A DNA stretch of 64,000 nucleotides from Paraburkholderia terricola (GCF_900142195.1 NZ_FRAB01000032.1:1-64000); one strand, 5' to 3'; counted from the first letter of the stretch, positions 25,725-35,251 are shown. Program-made: numbers and translations. Notes: generated by a model from the sequence alone, not told the origin.

Positions 25725-27410
25725 ATGGCTTCGAATGAATACGACTACATCATCGTCGGCGCGGGTTCGGCGGGCAACGTGCTCGCCTCGCGCCTGACCG
25801 AGGACGCGGACGCGACCGTGCTGCTGCTCGAAGCAGGCGGCCCCGATTACCGTTTCGACTTTCGCACGCAGATGCCCGCCGCGCTCGCGTATCCGCTGCA
25901 AGGGCGGCGCTACAACTGGGCGTATGAGACCGACCCCGAGCCGCACATGAACAACCGTCGCATGGAATGCGGCCGCGGCAAGGGGCTCGGCGGGTCGTCG
26001 CTGATCAACGGCATGTGCTACATACGCGGCAATGCGCTCGATTACGACGGCTGGGCGACGCGTCCCGGTCTGGAAAACTGGACTTATCTGGATTGCCTGC
26101 CCTACTTCCGCAAGGCCGAAACGCGCGATGTCGGCGCGAACGCGTATCACGGCGGCGACGGTCCCGTGCATGTGACCACGAGCAAGCCGGGCAATAACCC
26201 TTTGTTCGCCGCGATGGTCGAGGCCGGCGTGCAAGCGGGCTTTCCGCGCACCGACGATCTGAACGGCTATCAGCAGGAAGGCTTCGGGCCGATGGATCGC
26301 ACCGTCACCGCGAATGGCCGGCGTGCGAGCACGGCGCGCGGCTATCTGGATCGCGCGAAGGCGCGGCCGAATCTGACGATCGTCACGCATGCCATGACCG
26401 ATCGCGTGTTGTTCTCGGGCAAGCGCGCGGTCGGCGTCGCGTATCTGCATCACGGGAACGCGGTGAATGCGCATGCGCGCCGCGAAGTGCTGGTGTGCAG
26501 CGGCGCGATTGCGTCGCCGCAATTACTGCAGCGCTCGGGCGTGGGCCGCTCCACGTGGCTGCGCGAACTCGATGTTCCGCTCGTGCATGATCTGCCGGGT
26601 GTCGGTGAAAATCTGCAGGACCATCTGGAGATGTATATCCAGTACGAATGCAAGGAACCGGTGTCGCTGTATCCCGCGCTGCAATGGTGGAATCAGCCGG
26701 CGATCGGACTCGAATGGATGCTCAACGGCACGGGCATCGGCGCGAGCAACCAGTTCGAGGCGGGCGGCTTCATCCGCACTCGCGACGACGATTTGTGGCC
26801 GAACATCCAGTATCACTTTCTGCCGGTGGCGATCAACTACAACGGTTCGAATGCGATCAGGATGCACGGCTTCCAGGCGCACGTCGGTTCGATGCGCTCG
26901 CCGAGCCGTGGCCGTGTGAAGCTCACGTCACGCGATCCGGCCGCGCATCCAGGCATCCTGTTCAACTACATGGCCGATCCGCTCGACTGGCGCGAGTTCC
27001 GCGACGGCATTCGCATCACGCGCGAGATCATGCGGCAACCGGCGCTCGACCGTTATCGCGGCCGCGAACTGAATCCGGGCGCCGATTTGACGACCGACGA
27101 ACAGCTCGACGCCTTCGTGCGGATGCGTGCGGAAACCGCGTTTCATCCGTCATGCTCGTGCAAGATGGGTTACGACGACATGGCCGTGGTCGACAGCGAG
27201 GGGCGCGTGCATGGCATGGAAGCGCTGCGCGTGGTCGATGCGTCGATCATGCCGCAAATCACCACCGGCAATCTGAACGCGCCGACCATCATGCTCGCGG
27301 AGAAGATCGCGGACCGGATTCGCGGCCGCGAAGCGTTGGCGCGAGTGGAGACGCCGTATTTCGTGGCGAATGGGGTGGTGGCGCGGAAACGGGAGGGGGT
27401 GGCGGTTTGA
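25725..27410 (+). CDS. betA: Choline dehydrogenase
   Basis: Membrane-associated FAD enzyme of the GMC family that oxidises choline to betaine aldehyde. The 561-residue protein opens with the dinucleotide motif YIIVGAGSAGNVLASRL, has the GMC signature GKGLGGSSLINGMCYIRG, and the C-terminal active-site region FHPSCSCKMG plus VVDASIMPQITTGNLNAPT. The ATG is chosen over an upstream GTG because GAGGAG lies 8 bases before it. It is the last gene of betIBA. Confidence 0.96.
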   Translation: MASNEYDYIIVGAGSAGNVLASRLTEDADATVLLLEAGGPDYRFDFRTQMPAALAYPLQGRRYNWAYETDPEPHMNNRRMECGRGKGLGGSSLINGMCYIRGNALDYDGWATRPGLENWTYLDCLPYFRKAETRDVGANAYHGGDGPVHVTTSKPGNNPLFAAMVEAGVQAGFPRTDDLNGYQQEGFGPMDRTVTANGRRASTARGYLDRAKARPNLTIVTHAMTDRVLFSGKRAVGVAYLHHGNAVNAHARREVLVCSGAIASPQLLQRSGVGRSTWLRELDVPLVHDLPGVGENLQDHLEMYIQYECKEPVSLYPALQWWNQPAIGLEWMLNGTGIGASNQFEAGGFIRTRDDDLWPNIQYHFLPVAINYNGSNAIRMHGFQAHVGSMRSPSRGRVKLTSRDPAAHPGILFNYMADPLDWREFRDGIRITREIMRQPALDRYRGRELNPGADLTTDEQLDAFVRMRAETAFHPSCSCKMGYDDMAVVDSEGRVHGMEALRVVDASIMPQITTGNLNAPTIMLAEKIADRIRGREALARVETPYFVANGVVARKREGVAV

Positions 27411-27452
27411 CGGGAACCCGGTGACGCAGGACTCTGCAAAAGCTCGCTGGTT

Positions 27453-27473
27453 GATATATGATATGTATATATC
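27453..27473. promoter_or_regulatory. Palindromic operator / promoter of the toxin-antitoxin pair
   Basis: The inverted repeat GATATAT-7 bases-ATATATC sits 15-35 bases before the antitoxin start and includes a good -10 box TATGAT (27457-27462). Ribbon-helix-helix antitoxins usually bind such A/T-rich palindromes over their own promoter, so autoregulation is likely. The A/T content stands out from the surrounding DNA. Confidence 0.65.
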
Positions 27474-27488
27474 GAAAGGGAGGCATTA

Positions 27489-27707
27489 ATGAGCCGGATT
27501 CTGATTGATCTGCCCGATTCGCAGGTTGAAGAACTGGCGTTGCTCGTAGAGTCGGAGCAACGCCCTCGCGCCGCGGTTATTCGCGACGCAATCGAGGCGT
27601 ATATCGCCCAGCATAAGCGCGTGCTGGGAAATGACGTTTTCGGACTGTGGAAAAACAGAAAAGTCGATGGCCTTGAGTACCAGCGAGAATTGCGCTCGGA
27701 ATGGTAA
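27489..27707 (+). CDS. Ribbon-helix-helix (CopG-type) antitoxin
   Basis: A 72-residue protein whose first 45 residues (SRILIDLPDSQVEELALLVE, then RAAVIRDAIEAYIAQH) form a beta-strand and two helices as in CopG/Arc DNA-binding antitoxins. The C-terminal tail (DVFGLWKNRKVDGLEYQREL) is of the kind that blocks a PIN toxin active site. RBS GGGAGG precedes it. It overlaps the downstream toxin gene by 7 bases, typical of such pairs. Confidence 0.88.
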   Translation: MSRILIDLPDSQVEELALLVESEQRPRAAVIRDAIEAYIAQHKRVLGNDVFGLWKNRKVDGLEYQRELRSEW

Positions 27708-28066
27708 AAGCTCTTTTCGACACAAACATCCTGATCGACTATCTCGGCGGCGTCGGCGGAGCGAAGAAAGAGCTTGCGCGCTATGAGTATCGAGCGATCA
27801 GCATCATCACATGGATGGAAGTCCTTGTTGGGGCAACCCCGGAAGACGAAGCCTCGATTCGCGGATGGCTTGGCTCGTTCGACGTGATTGCGCTGGACAG
27901 CACAATTGCAAACCGTGCGGTTGAGATTCGCAAACAGAAGCGCATCCGTCTGCCCGACGCGATTGTTTGGGCGTCGGCGCAGGTGAATTCCTTGCTGCTG
28001 GTATCGCGCAATGTCAAGGACTTTCCTGCGAACGAACCCGGCGTTCGAGTGCCTTACAAAGTCTAA
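27701..28066 (+). CDS. PIN-domain (VapC-like) RNase toxin
   Basis: A 121-residue PIN protein with the acidic site residues Asp7 (LFDTN), Glu40 (TWMEVLVG), Asp86 (RLPDAIVWASA) and Asp107 (VSRNVKDF). Members cleave tRNA or other RNA when freed from the antitoxin. The pair stands alone between betA and an MFS gene, with its own operator and terminator, and looks like an inserted module. Confidence 0.9.
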   Translation: MVKALFDTNILIDYLGGVGGAKKELARYEYRAISIITWMEVLVGATPEDEASIRGWLGSFDVIALDSTIANRAVEIRKQKRIRLPDAIVWASAQVNSLLLVSRNVKDFPANEPGVRVPYKV

Positions 28067-28091
28067 CCACCCGGCGATTCCAGAAAGCCCC

Positions 28092-28119
28092 AAGGCCGCG
28101 ACAACGTCGCGGCCTTTTT
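28092..28119 (+). terminator. Rho-independent terminator after the toxin gene
   Basis: An 11-pair stem AAGGCCGCGAC / GTCGCGGCCTT with a 3-base loop is followed by TTT. It ends the toxin-antitoxin transcript before the convergent MFS gene. Confidence 0.9.
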
Positions 28120-28140
28120 AACACCCGCCTCCTGCAACCC

Positions 28141-29559
28141 TCACTCCCGCACCGGACTCAACACCCCCTGCCCGTCCGTCTCCACCGCTTCGGACACGAG
28201 CGTCTCCAACGCCAATCCACGCGTCTCGATCCCCAGTACCCACACCGCCGCGGCCGCGATCACAAAACACATCGCACCGAGCGAAAACACGCCGCCTTGC
28301 CCGAACACCGGCAGCACGACGCCGACCACATACGGCCCGATCAACGAACCCACCCGCCCAATCGCGGACGCAAACCCCGAACCGGTAGCGCGCGCGCCCG
28401 TGCCGTAAAGCTCCGGCGTATAGGTGTAAAGCACCGCCCACATCGCGAACAGAAAGAACTGCATCGCGAGCCCGGCGCAGATCAGCAGCGCCGGCGTTTG
28501 TGCATGCAACGCGGTCTGTCCATAGACATACGCCATCACCGCGCTGCCCGCGAGCGAAGCAATACAGGTCGGCTTGCGTCCCCACCGCTCGACCAGCCAC
28601 GCCGCGCAAATAAAGCCCGGAATCCCGCCGAGCGAAATCAGCACCGTGTACAACACCGACTTCGTCACCGCGAAACCGGCCTGCTGCATCAACGCGCCGA
28701 GCCACGAGGTCAGCCCGTAGAATCCGAGCAACGCGAAGAACCACAGCGTCCACACCATGATCGTGCGGCGCCGGTAGGCGATGCTCCAGATCTCGCGGAA
28801 TGCGCCCGTCCCCTTCGCCACTGCCGGCTCCGCGAGCATCACGGGCGCGCGCAACTGGCTCAGCCCCGCCGCCTTCATCACTTTCACTTCGATCTGCGCG
28901 AGTACTTTGTCCGCCTCGGCGATGCGTCCGCGATGTTCGAGCCAGCGCGGCGATTCCGGCACGACGCGGCGCACGACCAGCACGAATACCGCCGGAATCG
29001 CGAGCAGCGCGAACTCGGTGCGCCACCCTAGCGTCGGCAACACGAAATACGACACCACGCCCGCCGTGATGAAGCCGAGCGGCCAGAAGCCGTCCATCAG
29101 CGCGATCAAACGTCCGCGCGACGCAGCCGGCACGAACTCCGACAGCAGCGTTTGCGCAATCGGAAACTCCATGCCCATGCCGAAGCCGAGCAGCACGCGA
29201 TAAAAGATCAGCGCCTCGACGCTCTGCGCGGTCGAGCAGAGGTATGACGCCAGCCCCCACAACACCATGCTCCACTGAAACACGGGCCGTCGTCCGAAAC
29301 GATCCGCGAGCAATCCGGCAATCGCCGCACCGCCCACCATGCCGAAGAAGCTCGCGCTCGCAACCAACCCCGTCGTCGCGGTCGACAGATGAAACTCCGT
29401 CTTGATCGAGCCGAGCACGAAGGTCATCGTGCCGAGATCGACGGAGTCGAAGAAGAACGCGATCGCGATGATGATGAAGATGGTCCGGTGATAACCGGAA
29501 AACGGCAGGCGTTCGAGTCGCGCGGCTGCGCTCGCGCGAGGCTGAAAAGCGGTGGACAT
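28141..29559 (-). CDS. MFS transporter, metabolite:H+ symporter / sugar-porter-like
   Basis: A 472-residue permease with 12 predicted helices. Motifs FFFDSVDLGTMTFVLGSI, GLLADRFGRRPVF, PESPRWL and AAWLVERWGRKPT are those of the sugar-porter/NiaP-like branch. It probably imports an aromatic acid, niacin-like compound or other small carboxylate, but the substrate cannot be set from sequence. It lies downstream of the sox genes on the same strand with 144 bases between. Confidence 0.85.
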   Translation of the reverse strand: MSTAFQPRASAAARLERLPFSGYHRTIFIIIAIAFFFDSVDLGTMTFVLGSIKTEFHLSTATTGLVASASFFGMVGGAAIAGLLADRFGRRPVFQWSMVLWGLASYLCSTAQSVEALIFYRVLLGFGMGMEFPIAQTLLSEFVPAASRGRLIALMDGFWPLGFITAGVVSYFVLPTLGWRTEFALLAIPAVFVLVVRRVVPESPRWLEHRGRIAEADKVLAQIEVKVMKAAGLSQLRAPVMLAEPAVAKGTGAFREIWSIAYRRRTIMVWTLWFFALLGFYGLTSWLGALMQQAGFAVTKSVLYTVLISLGGIPGFICAAWLVERWGRKPTCIASLAGSAVMAYVYGQTALHAQTPALLICAGLAMQFFLFAMWAVLYTYTPELYGTGARATGSGFASAIGRVGSLIGPYVVGVVLPVFGQGGVFSLGAMCFVIAAAAVWVLGIETRGLALETLVSEAVETDGQGVLSPVRE

Positions 29560-29703
29560 GTCATCCCCTCATTGATGCGGCGGCTGCCGCGTGGCTGTTC
29601 CGATCGGTGTTTTCAGTAGACGCCGACATAAATCGGCCACATAGAAGAAATGCGTCATCGGAATGGAACGGGGGCGTCGTTCCTCGACCGCGATGCGAAA
29701 GCG

Positions 29704-29967
29704 TTACGCCCGCAGCCGCGCCCGCGCCGCGCCGGCAATGCGCGCGAGCGCATCCGCGCTCAGGCGCGCGGCGATTTTCTCGACGTAGTCGTGATGCCGC
29801 GCCTGCAGCGGCGCGCCGAGTTGCTGCGCGAGCAGATAGCGGATCAGCGCGATGCGCCGGTGCCGCAACTCGATGCTCTGTTCGAGCAGCGCGAGCGCGG
29901 CGTGCGCATCGCCCTGTTGAAACGCGCGCTCGGTGAGGCGCGCGGTGGCTAGACGTGTCGACGTCAT
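29704..29967 (-). CDS. Small protein of unknown function downstream of soxG
   Basis: An 87-residue frame with high Ala, Leu and Arg content, predicted to be helical throughout (LTERAFQQGDAHAALALLEQSIELRHRRIALIRYLLAQQ in outline). No signal peptide, membrane segment or known motif is seen. It follows soxG by 57 bases on the same strand and could be the last gene of the sarcosine oxidase operon. Third-position G/C bias favours this frame over the overlapping ones, but no family was recognised. Confidence 0.55.
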   Translation of the reverse strand: MTSTRLATARLTERAFQQGDAHAALALLEQSIELRHRRIALIRYLLAQQLGAPLQARHHDYVEKIAARLSADALARIAGAARARLRA

Positions 29968-30024
29968 GTCGGTCGATCGCGAGGCAAGCCGCGAGCGGTG
30001 CGGGCAAGCACCGCTCGCCGCGTC

Positions 30025-30681
30025 TCACGACATCAGCGGCTCGGCGGCGTCGAGCATGATCTTGACGAAGTAGTCCGCGAAGCTGCGGCGCACGACGAGA
30101 TCGAAACTATCCGGCCCGGTGGGCAGCAGCGTCATCGATGCCTTGAAATAATGGCTTTGCGCGCACTGTCCTTCACCGAACAGCTTGGGATGCAGGTCGA
30201 GCGGGCACCCGCGCGCGAGCACCTCGCGCACACGCGTGCCGCTGATTTCGAGCACCGTATAGCCGCTGCCGATATCCACCGCCGAAGCAAACACGCCGGC
30301 AAACGCGGCGCCGAGCTTCGCTTGCAGCGGCGCGGTGCGCGACGCGTCGTGCGCCGTCGCCGAGCATGCCAGCCATTCGTCCGGCCCGAGCCACAACAGG
30401 TCGTAGCCGTTGCCGCGCGCCATCGTGTTCGCCTTCTCCGGCGGCCGGCAGCCGAGCACGCTTTCCACGGCACGCACAAACGCCGCGTCGCGCGTATCGC
30501 CGCGCACGTTCACCAGTTCCAGAAACGGCCGCTCGCTCAGCCGGAACGCGGCGGACGCCGTGGCCTGATGCTTCTTCAGCAGCGCATCCGTGCCGACCAG
30601 CGGCGACTCCTGCCACACGCCGGTTTGCTTGCCGACGGCGCGATCCACCACCGACGCCGTCCCTCCTGTTTCATTCCACAT
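30025..30681 (-). CDS. soxG: Sarcosine oxidase gamma subunit
   Basis: A 218-residue subunit of the heterotetrameric sarcosine oxidase. Family marks include ESPLVG near the N-terminus, LWLGPDEWLA (about 110-119), and the region VDIGSGYTVLEISGTRVREVLARGCPLDLHP, followed by FDLVVRRSFADYF. Start MWNETGG overlaps the 3' end of soxA by 11 bases, so translation is likely coupled. Confidence 0.93.
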   Translation of the reverse strand: MWNETGGTASVVDRAVGKQTGVWQESPLVGTDALLKKHQATASAAFRLSERPFLELVNVRGDTRDAAFVRAVESVLGCRPPEKANTMARGNGYDLLWLGPDEWLACSATAHDASRTAPLQAKLGAAFAGVFASAVDIGSGYTVLEISGTRVREVLARGCPLDLHPKLFGEGQCAQSHYFKASMTLLPTGPDSFDLVVRRSFADYFVKIMLDAAEPLMS

Positions 30682-33673
30682 GTTGACGTGCTCCTTCGCT
30701 GTCGTAGAACACCGAACTGGTGACCTTGGCCGCAATCTGCCTGCCGCTGGAAAGCGGGATGGTGACGGTTTCGCCGATCTTGTCGAGACCGCCCTTCACG
30801 ACCGCCATCGCGATCGAGCGCTTCAGGATCGGGCTGTAATAGCTCGACGTGACGTGGCCGAGCATCGGCGCGGTGTCGCCCTGGAATGGGCCGGCGACGA
30901 TCTGCGAGCCCTCGGGAATCACGAACGACGGATCGTCCGCGAGCAATCCCACCAGTTGCTTGCGCCCCGTCTTCGCCGTATCGGAGCGCGTGAGCGAACG
31001 CTTGCCGAGAAAGTCCTTCGACTTCGCGACGAGCCCGCCCATGCCGAGATCGTAGGGCGTCATCGAGCCGTCCGTATCCTGGCCGACGATGATGTAGCCC
31101 TTCTCCGCGCGCAGCACGTGCATGGTTTCCGTGCCGTAGGGCGTGATGTCGAACTCCGCGCCCGCGGCCATCAGCGCTTCCCACACCGCGCGCCCGACGT
31201 TGGCCGGCACGTTCACCTCATAAGCGAGTTCGCCGGAGAAGCTGATCCGCATCACGCGCGACGCCGCGCCCGCGATCGTGCCTTCGCGATAGCTCATGAA
31301 CGGGAACGCGGCGTTCGCGAAGTCGATGTCGCGGCACACCTTCTGCAAGACCTTGCGGCTGTTCGGACCGACCACCGCGAAAGTGGCCCAGTGGTCCGTG
31401 ACCGACGCGAGCCGCACGCGCATGTCGGGCCATTCGGTTTGCAGCCAGCGTTCGAGCCACGTGAGCACACGCGCGGCGCCGCCCGTCGTGGTGGTCATCA
31501 TGTAATGCTGATCGGCGAGGCGCACCGTCACGCCGTCGTCGAAGATCATGCCGTTCTCGTCGAGCATCAGGCCGTAGCGGCACTTGCCGACTTCCAGCTT
31601 GCTCCACGGATTCGTATAGACCCAGTTCAGCAGCTTCGCCGAATCGGGGCCCTGAATGTCGATCTTGCCGAGCGTCGAGGCGTCGAGAATGCCGACGCTC
31701 GTGCGCACCGCGAGCGACTCGCGCGCCACCGCCGCGTGCATGTCCTCGCCGGCTTTCGGGTAATACCAGGGACGCTTCCAGTTGCCGACGTCCTCGAACG
31801 CCGCGCCGTTTTGCACATGCCATTCGTGCACCGCGGTCTTGCGCACCGGATCGAGAAACTCGCCCAACTCGCGGCCCGCGAACGTGCCGAACGTGACCGG
31901 CGTGTAGTTGGGCCGGAACGTCGTCGTGCCGGTCTCGGGAATCGTCTTGCCGAGCGCCTGCGCGAGAATCGCCATGCCGTTGATGTTGCCGAGCTTGCCC
32001 TGATCGGTGCCGAAGCCCATCGCCGTGTAGCGCTTCACGTGCTCGACCGATTCGAAACCCTCGCGCGCCGCGAGGAAAATATCGGCCGCCGACACGTCGT
32101 TCTGGAAATCGACGAACTGCTTCGGCCCACGCGTGGCGAGTTCGCGTCCGCCGACGAGCCACAGCGGCTGCATCTTCGCTTCCGCGATGTCGGCGACTTG
32201 CACCGGATTCGGCCGCGCGACGATATGACCGGCGGCGCGCGCCGCCTCGACGCCCGCATCCATCGCGACACGGATGCCTTGACCCAGCGTGAAGTCGCCC
32301 GCGCAAGCGCCGACGCTCGTTTCCGGCTGCATCGCCTTGCCCGGCACGAAGCAGGCTTTTTCGTCATGCCAGTGCGCCTTGCCGCCCGACTGCGCGAACA
32401 GATGCAGCACCGGGCTCCAGCCGCCGGACATCGCCAGCAGATCGCAAGCGAGTTCGCCCTGCTTCGCGCCGACCTGGCCGTTCGAATACGACGCGACCTC
32501 CACCGAGTCGACGCGCAGCTTGCCGTGCGCCGCCGTGATCGCCACGCCGTTCATCACCTTCACGCCATAGCGCCGCGCGAGCGCCGGCAGCGTGCCCTTC
32601 GATTCGCCCGCGCGCGGATCGACCACCGTCACCTGCGCGCCGGCCGTCTTCAGGTCGAGCGCGCATTGATAGCCGTCGTCGTTGTTGGTGAACACCACCG
32701 CGTTGCGCCCCGGCAGCACCGCATAGCGATGCAGATACGTGGACACGGCCGAAGCCAGCATCACGCCCGGCAGATCGTTGTTGCCGAATACGATCGGCCG
32801 TTCATGCGCGCCGGTCGCGAGAATCACGCGTTTGGCGCGGATCTTCCACATCAGTTCGCGCGTGCCCTTGCGTTGCGACACCGGCAGATGCTCGGTGAGC
32901 CGCTGCGTGACCGTGACGAGATTGTGGTCCTGATAGCCGAATGCGGTGCTGCGGCAGAGGATTTTCACGTCGGGCATTTGCCGCAGTTCGTCCTCGATCT
33001 TATGCACCCATTGCAACGCGGGCTTGCCGTCGATATCCGTGCGGCACGACAGCAGCGAGCCGCCGAGTTCCGGCTGATCGTCGACCAGGGTCACGCGCGC
33101 GCCGGACAGCGCCGCCGCGTGCGCGGCCGCGAGGCCGGTCGGGCCGCCGCCGACCACCAGCACGTCGCAATGCGCAAAGCACTTGTCGTAGCGGTCGGCG
33201 TCGGTGTGCTCGGGCGCCTTGCCGAGACCGGCCGCATCGCGAATCACTTCTTCGTACTTCGGCCAGAACTTGCGCGGCCACATGAAGGTCTTGTAGTAGA
33301 AGCCCGCCGGAATGAAGCGCGCGATCTTCTGATTGACCGCCATGCGGTCTTTCTCGATGCTCGGCTTCGCGTTCACGCTGGTGGCGACGAGCCCCTGATA
33401 CAACTCCACCTCGGTGGCGCGCGCATTCGGCACGGTGTACGCACCGGTTTCGAGTTGCACGATCGCATTCGGCTCTTCCACGCCCGCCGTCACGATGCCG
33501 CGCGGCCGGTGATATTTCCAGCTACGTGCGACGAAATGCACGCCGTTCGCGAGCAAGGCCGAAGCCAGCGTGTCGCCCTGATAGCCCTGATACTTGCGGC
33601 CGTTGAACGTGAAGCTCAACACGATCGCGCGGTTGATGCGCCCGCCGCTCGGCAGTCGGTCTTTCTGGCTCAT
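30671..33673 (-). CDS. soxA: Sarcosine oxidase alpha subunit
   Basis: The 1000-residue large subunit binds NAD+ and tetrahydrofolate. An N-terminal 2Fe-2S-like region (FNGRKYQGYQGDTLASALLANG) is followed by an NAD-binding flavoprotein-type domain with VLVVGGGPTGLAAAHAAALSG (about 171-191), then a C-terminal aminomethyltransferase-like domain (about 600-990; LDASTLGKIDIQGPD, GLMLDENGMIFDDGV) that accepts the methylene group on folate. It overlaps soxD by 4 bases. Sarcosine is oxidised to glycine with formation of 5,10-methylene-THF. Confidence 0.96.
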   Translation of the reverse strand: MSQKDRLPSGGRINRAIVLSFTFNGRKYQGYQGDTLASALLANGVHFVARSWKYHRPRGIVTAGVEEPNAIVQLETGAYTVPNARATEVELYQGLVATSVNAKPSIEKDRMAVNQKIARFIPAGFYYKTFMWPRKFWPKYEEVIRDAAGLGKAPEHTDADRYDKCFAHCDVLVVGGGPTGLAAAHAAALSGARVTLVDDQPELGGSLLSCRTDIDGKPALQWVHKIEDELRQMPDVKILCRSTAFGYQDHNLVTVTQRLTEHLPVSQRKGTRELMWKIRAKRVILATGAHERPIVFGNNDLPGVMLASAVSTYLHRYAVLPGRNAVVFTNNDDGYQCALDLKTAGAQVTVVDPRAGESKGTLPALARRYGVKVMNGVAITAAHGKLRVDSVEVASYSNGQVGAKQGELACDLLAMSGGWSPVLHLFAQSGGKAHWHDEKACFVPGKAMQPETSVGACAGDFTLGQGIRVAMDAGVEAARAAGHIVARPNPVQVADIAEAKMQPLWLVGGRELATRGPKQFVDFQNDVSAADIFLAAREGFESVEHVKRYTAMGFGTDQGKLGNINGMAILAQALGKTIPETGTTTFRPNYTPVTFGTFAGRELGEFLDPVRKTAVHEWHVQNGAAFEDVGNWKRPWYYPKAGEDMHAAVARESLAVRTSVGILDASTLGKIDIQGPDSAKLLNWVYTNPWSKLEVGKCRYGLMLDENGMIFDDGVTVRLADQHYMMTTTTGGAARVLTWLERWLQTEWPDMRVRLASVTDHWATFAVVGPNSRKVLQKVCRDIDFANAAFPFMSYREGTIAGAASRVMRISFSGELAYEVNVPANVGRAVWEALMAAGAEFDITPYGTETMHVLRAEKGYIIVGQDTDGSMTPYDLGMGGLVAKSKDFLGKRSLTRSDTAKTGRKQLVGLLADDPSFVIPEGSQIVAGPFQGDTAPMLGHVTSSYYSPILKRSIAMAVVKGGLDKIGETVTIPLSSGRQIAAKVTSSVFYDSEGARQHVE

Positions 33674-33984
33674 GATGCCTTACCCTCGTTTGCTTGACCC
33701 TCGTTGCCGCCCATCGTGAGCAGCGGACGCTCGAACGTCTCGTAGCCTTGAATCTCGTAGCTCACGGTGTCGCGCTGCGCCTTGAACCAGCGGCGACAGC
33801 CTTGCGCGTGCAGCCATTGCTCGTGATGCACGCCGCGCGGATTCTTGCGCATGAACAGGTAGTCGCCCCATTCCTTATCGGTGAGTTTGTCGGTGTCGAG
33901 CGGGCGGGCGATGTCCGCCTCGCCGCCGCAGGAAAATTCGGTTTCGGCGCGTGGCCCGCACCACGGGCATTCGATCAGCAGCAT
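33670..33984 (-). CDS. soxD: Sarcosine oxidase delta subunit
   Basis: A 104-residue zinc-binding subunit. Ligands Cys6 and Cys9 (IECPWCG), His59 and Cys63 (QWLHAQGC) are all at the positions known for SoxD. The EWGDYLFMRKNPRG segment is also characteristic. The gene overlaps soxA by 4 bases and follows soxB by 22. Confidence 0.95.
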   Translation of the reverse strand: MLLIECPWCGPRAETEFSCGGEADIARPLDTDKLTDKEWGDYLFMRKNPRGVHHEQWLHAQGCRRWFKAQRDTVSYEIQGYETFERPLLTMGGNEGQANEGKAS

Positions 33985-34006
33985 GTTCCTTTCTCCTCGT
34001 GTGCGA

Positions 34007-35251
34007 TTAGTGGGCCACGGCGGCCGCGCCGTGCTCGTCGATCAGGTGGCCGGTATAGAAACGCTCCAGCGAGAACGGCGCGTTCAGCGGATGCGGCTCG
34101 TCCTTCGCGATGGTGTACGCGTAAGCCCAACCGGAGCCCGGCGTCGCCTTGAAGCCGCCCGTACCCCAGCCGCAATTGAAATAAAGCCCCTTCACGTCGG
34201 TCTTGCTGATGATCGGGCACGCATCCGGCGACACGTCCACGATGCCGCCCCACTGACGGTTCATCCGCACGCGCGAGAACACCGGGAACATTTCGACGAT
34301 CGCCTCGAGCGTGCCTTCGATGATCTGGAAACTGCCGCGCTGACCGAAGCCCGTGTACTGATCGACGCCCGCGCCGATCACCAGATCGCCCTTGTCGGAC
34401 TGGCTGATGTACGCGTGCACCGCGTTCGACATCACCACGGTATTCACCACCGGCTTGATCGGCTCGGACACGAGCGCCTGCAACGGATGGCTCTCCAAAG
34501 GCAAGCGCACGCCGGCCATGTCCGCGAGCGTGGACGTATTGCCCGCCGCGACGATCGCCACCTTCTTCGCCTTGATGAAACCCTTCGTGGTGTCCACGCC
34601 GGTCACCTGGCTGCCGTCGCGGCGAATGCCCGTGACCTGGCAGTTCTGCACGATATCCACGCCGGCCTGGTCCGCGCCGCGCGCGAAACCCCACGCCACC
34701 GCGTCATGCCGGGCCACGCCGCCGCGGCGCTGGATCGACGCGCCGAGCACCGGGTAGCGGCTGTTCAGGTTGATGGTCGGTTCGAGTTCCTTGATCTGCG
34801 CCGGGGTGAGGAATTCGGCGTCCACGCCGTTCAGCCGGTTCGCATTCACGCGGCGCTCGGTGTCGCGCACGTCCTGCAACGTGTGGGCGAGATTCATCAC
34901 GCCGCGCTGGCTGAACATCACGTTGTAGTTGAGGTCCTGCGAGAGCCCTTCCCACAGCTTCATTGCTTTCTCGTAGAGCGCGGCCGACTCGTCCCACAGA
35001 TAATTCGAGCGCACGATGGTCGTATTGCGCGCCGTATTGCCGCCGCCGATCCAGCCCTTCTCCAGCACGGCGATATTGCACACGCCGTGCTCCTTCGCGA
35101 GGTAATAGGCGGTGGCGAGACCGTGCCCGCCGCCGCCGACGATCACGACGTCGTACTCACGCCTGGGCTCCGGGCTCTTCCACTGTCGCTCCCAGTTCTC
35201 GTGATACGACATTCCGTTGCGCAACAGGCTGAATATCGAATAGCGGCTCAT
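34007..35251 (-). CDS. soxB: Sarcosine oxidase beta subunit
   Basis: A 414-residue FAD/FMN subunit carrying the sarcosine oxidation site. It has the FAD motif YDVVIVGGGGHGLATAYYL (about 33-51), the GGGNTARNTTIVRSNYLWD loop, and His182 in GGVARHDAVAWGFARG, the likely covalent FMN attachment site. Of two adjacent ATGs the second is better spaced from AAGGA. It is first in the soxBDAG run. Confidence 0.95.
   Translation of the reverse strand: MSRYSIFSLLRNGMSYHENWERQWKSPEPRREYDVVIVGGGGHGLATAYYLAKEHGVCNIAVLEKGWIGGGNTARNTTIVRSNYLWDESAALYEKAMKLWEGLSQDLNYNVMFSQRGVMNLAHTLQDVRDTERRVNANRLNGVDAEFLTPAQIKELEPTINLNSRYPVLGASIQRRGGVARHDAVAWGFARGADQAGVDIVQNCQVTGIRRDGSQVTGVDTTKGFIKAKKVAIVAAGNTSTLADMAGVRLPLESHPLQALVSEPIKPVVNTVVMSNAVHAYISQSDKGDLVIGAGVDQYTGFGQRGSFQIIEGTLEAIVEMFPVFSRVRMNRQWGGIVDVSPDACPIISKTDVKGLYFNCGWGTGGFKATPGSGWAYAYTIAKDEPHPLNAPFSLERFYTGHLIDEHGAAAVAH

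Noticed and set aside
29561..30028. 155-codon minus-strand frame overlapping the small gene after soxG
   Set aside because: Arg/Ala-rich composition typical of a shadow frame; the shorter frame has better codon bias and spacing.
30590..33697. Open frame of over 1000 codons antisense to soxA
   Set aside because: It is the mirror frame of a G/C-rich gene with strong third-position bias; the translation is rich in Arg, His and Asp and shows no family motif, while soxA on the other strand is unmistakable.
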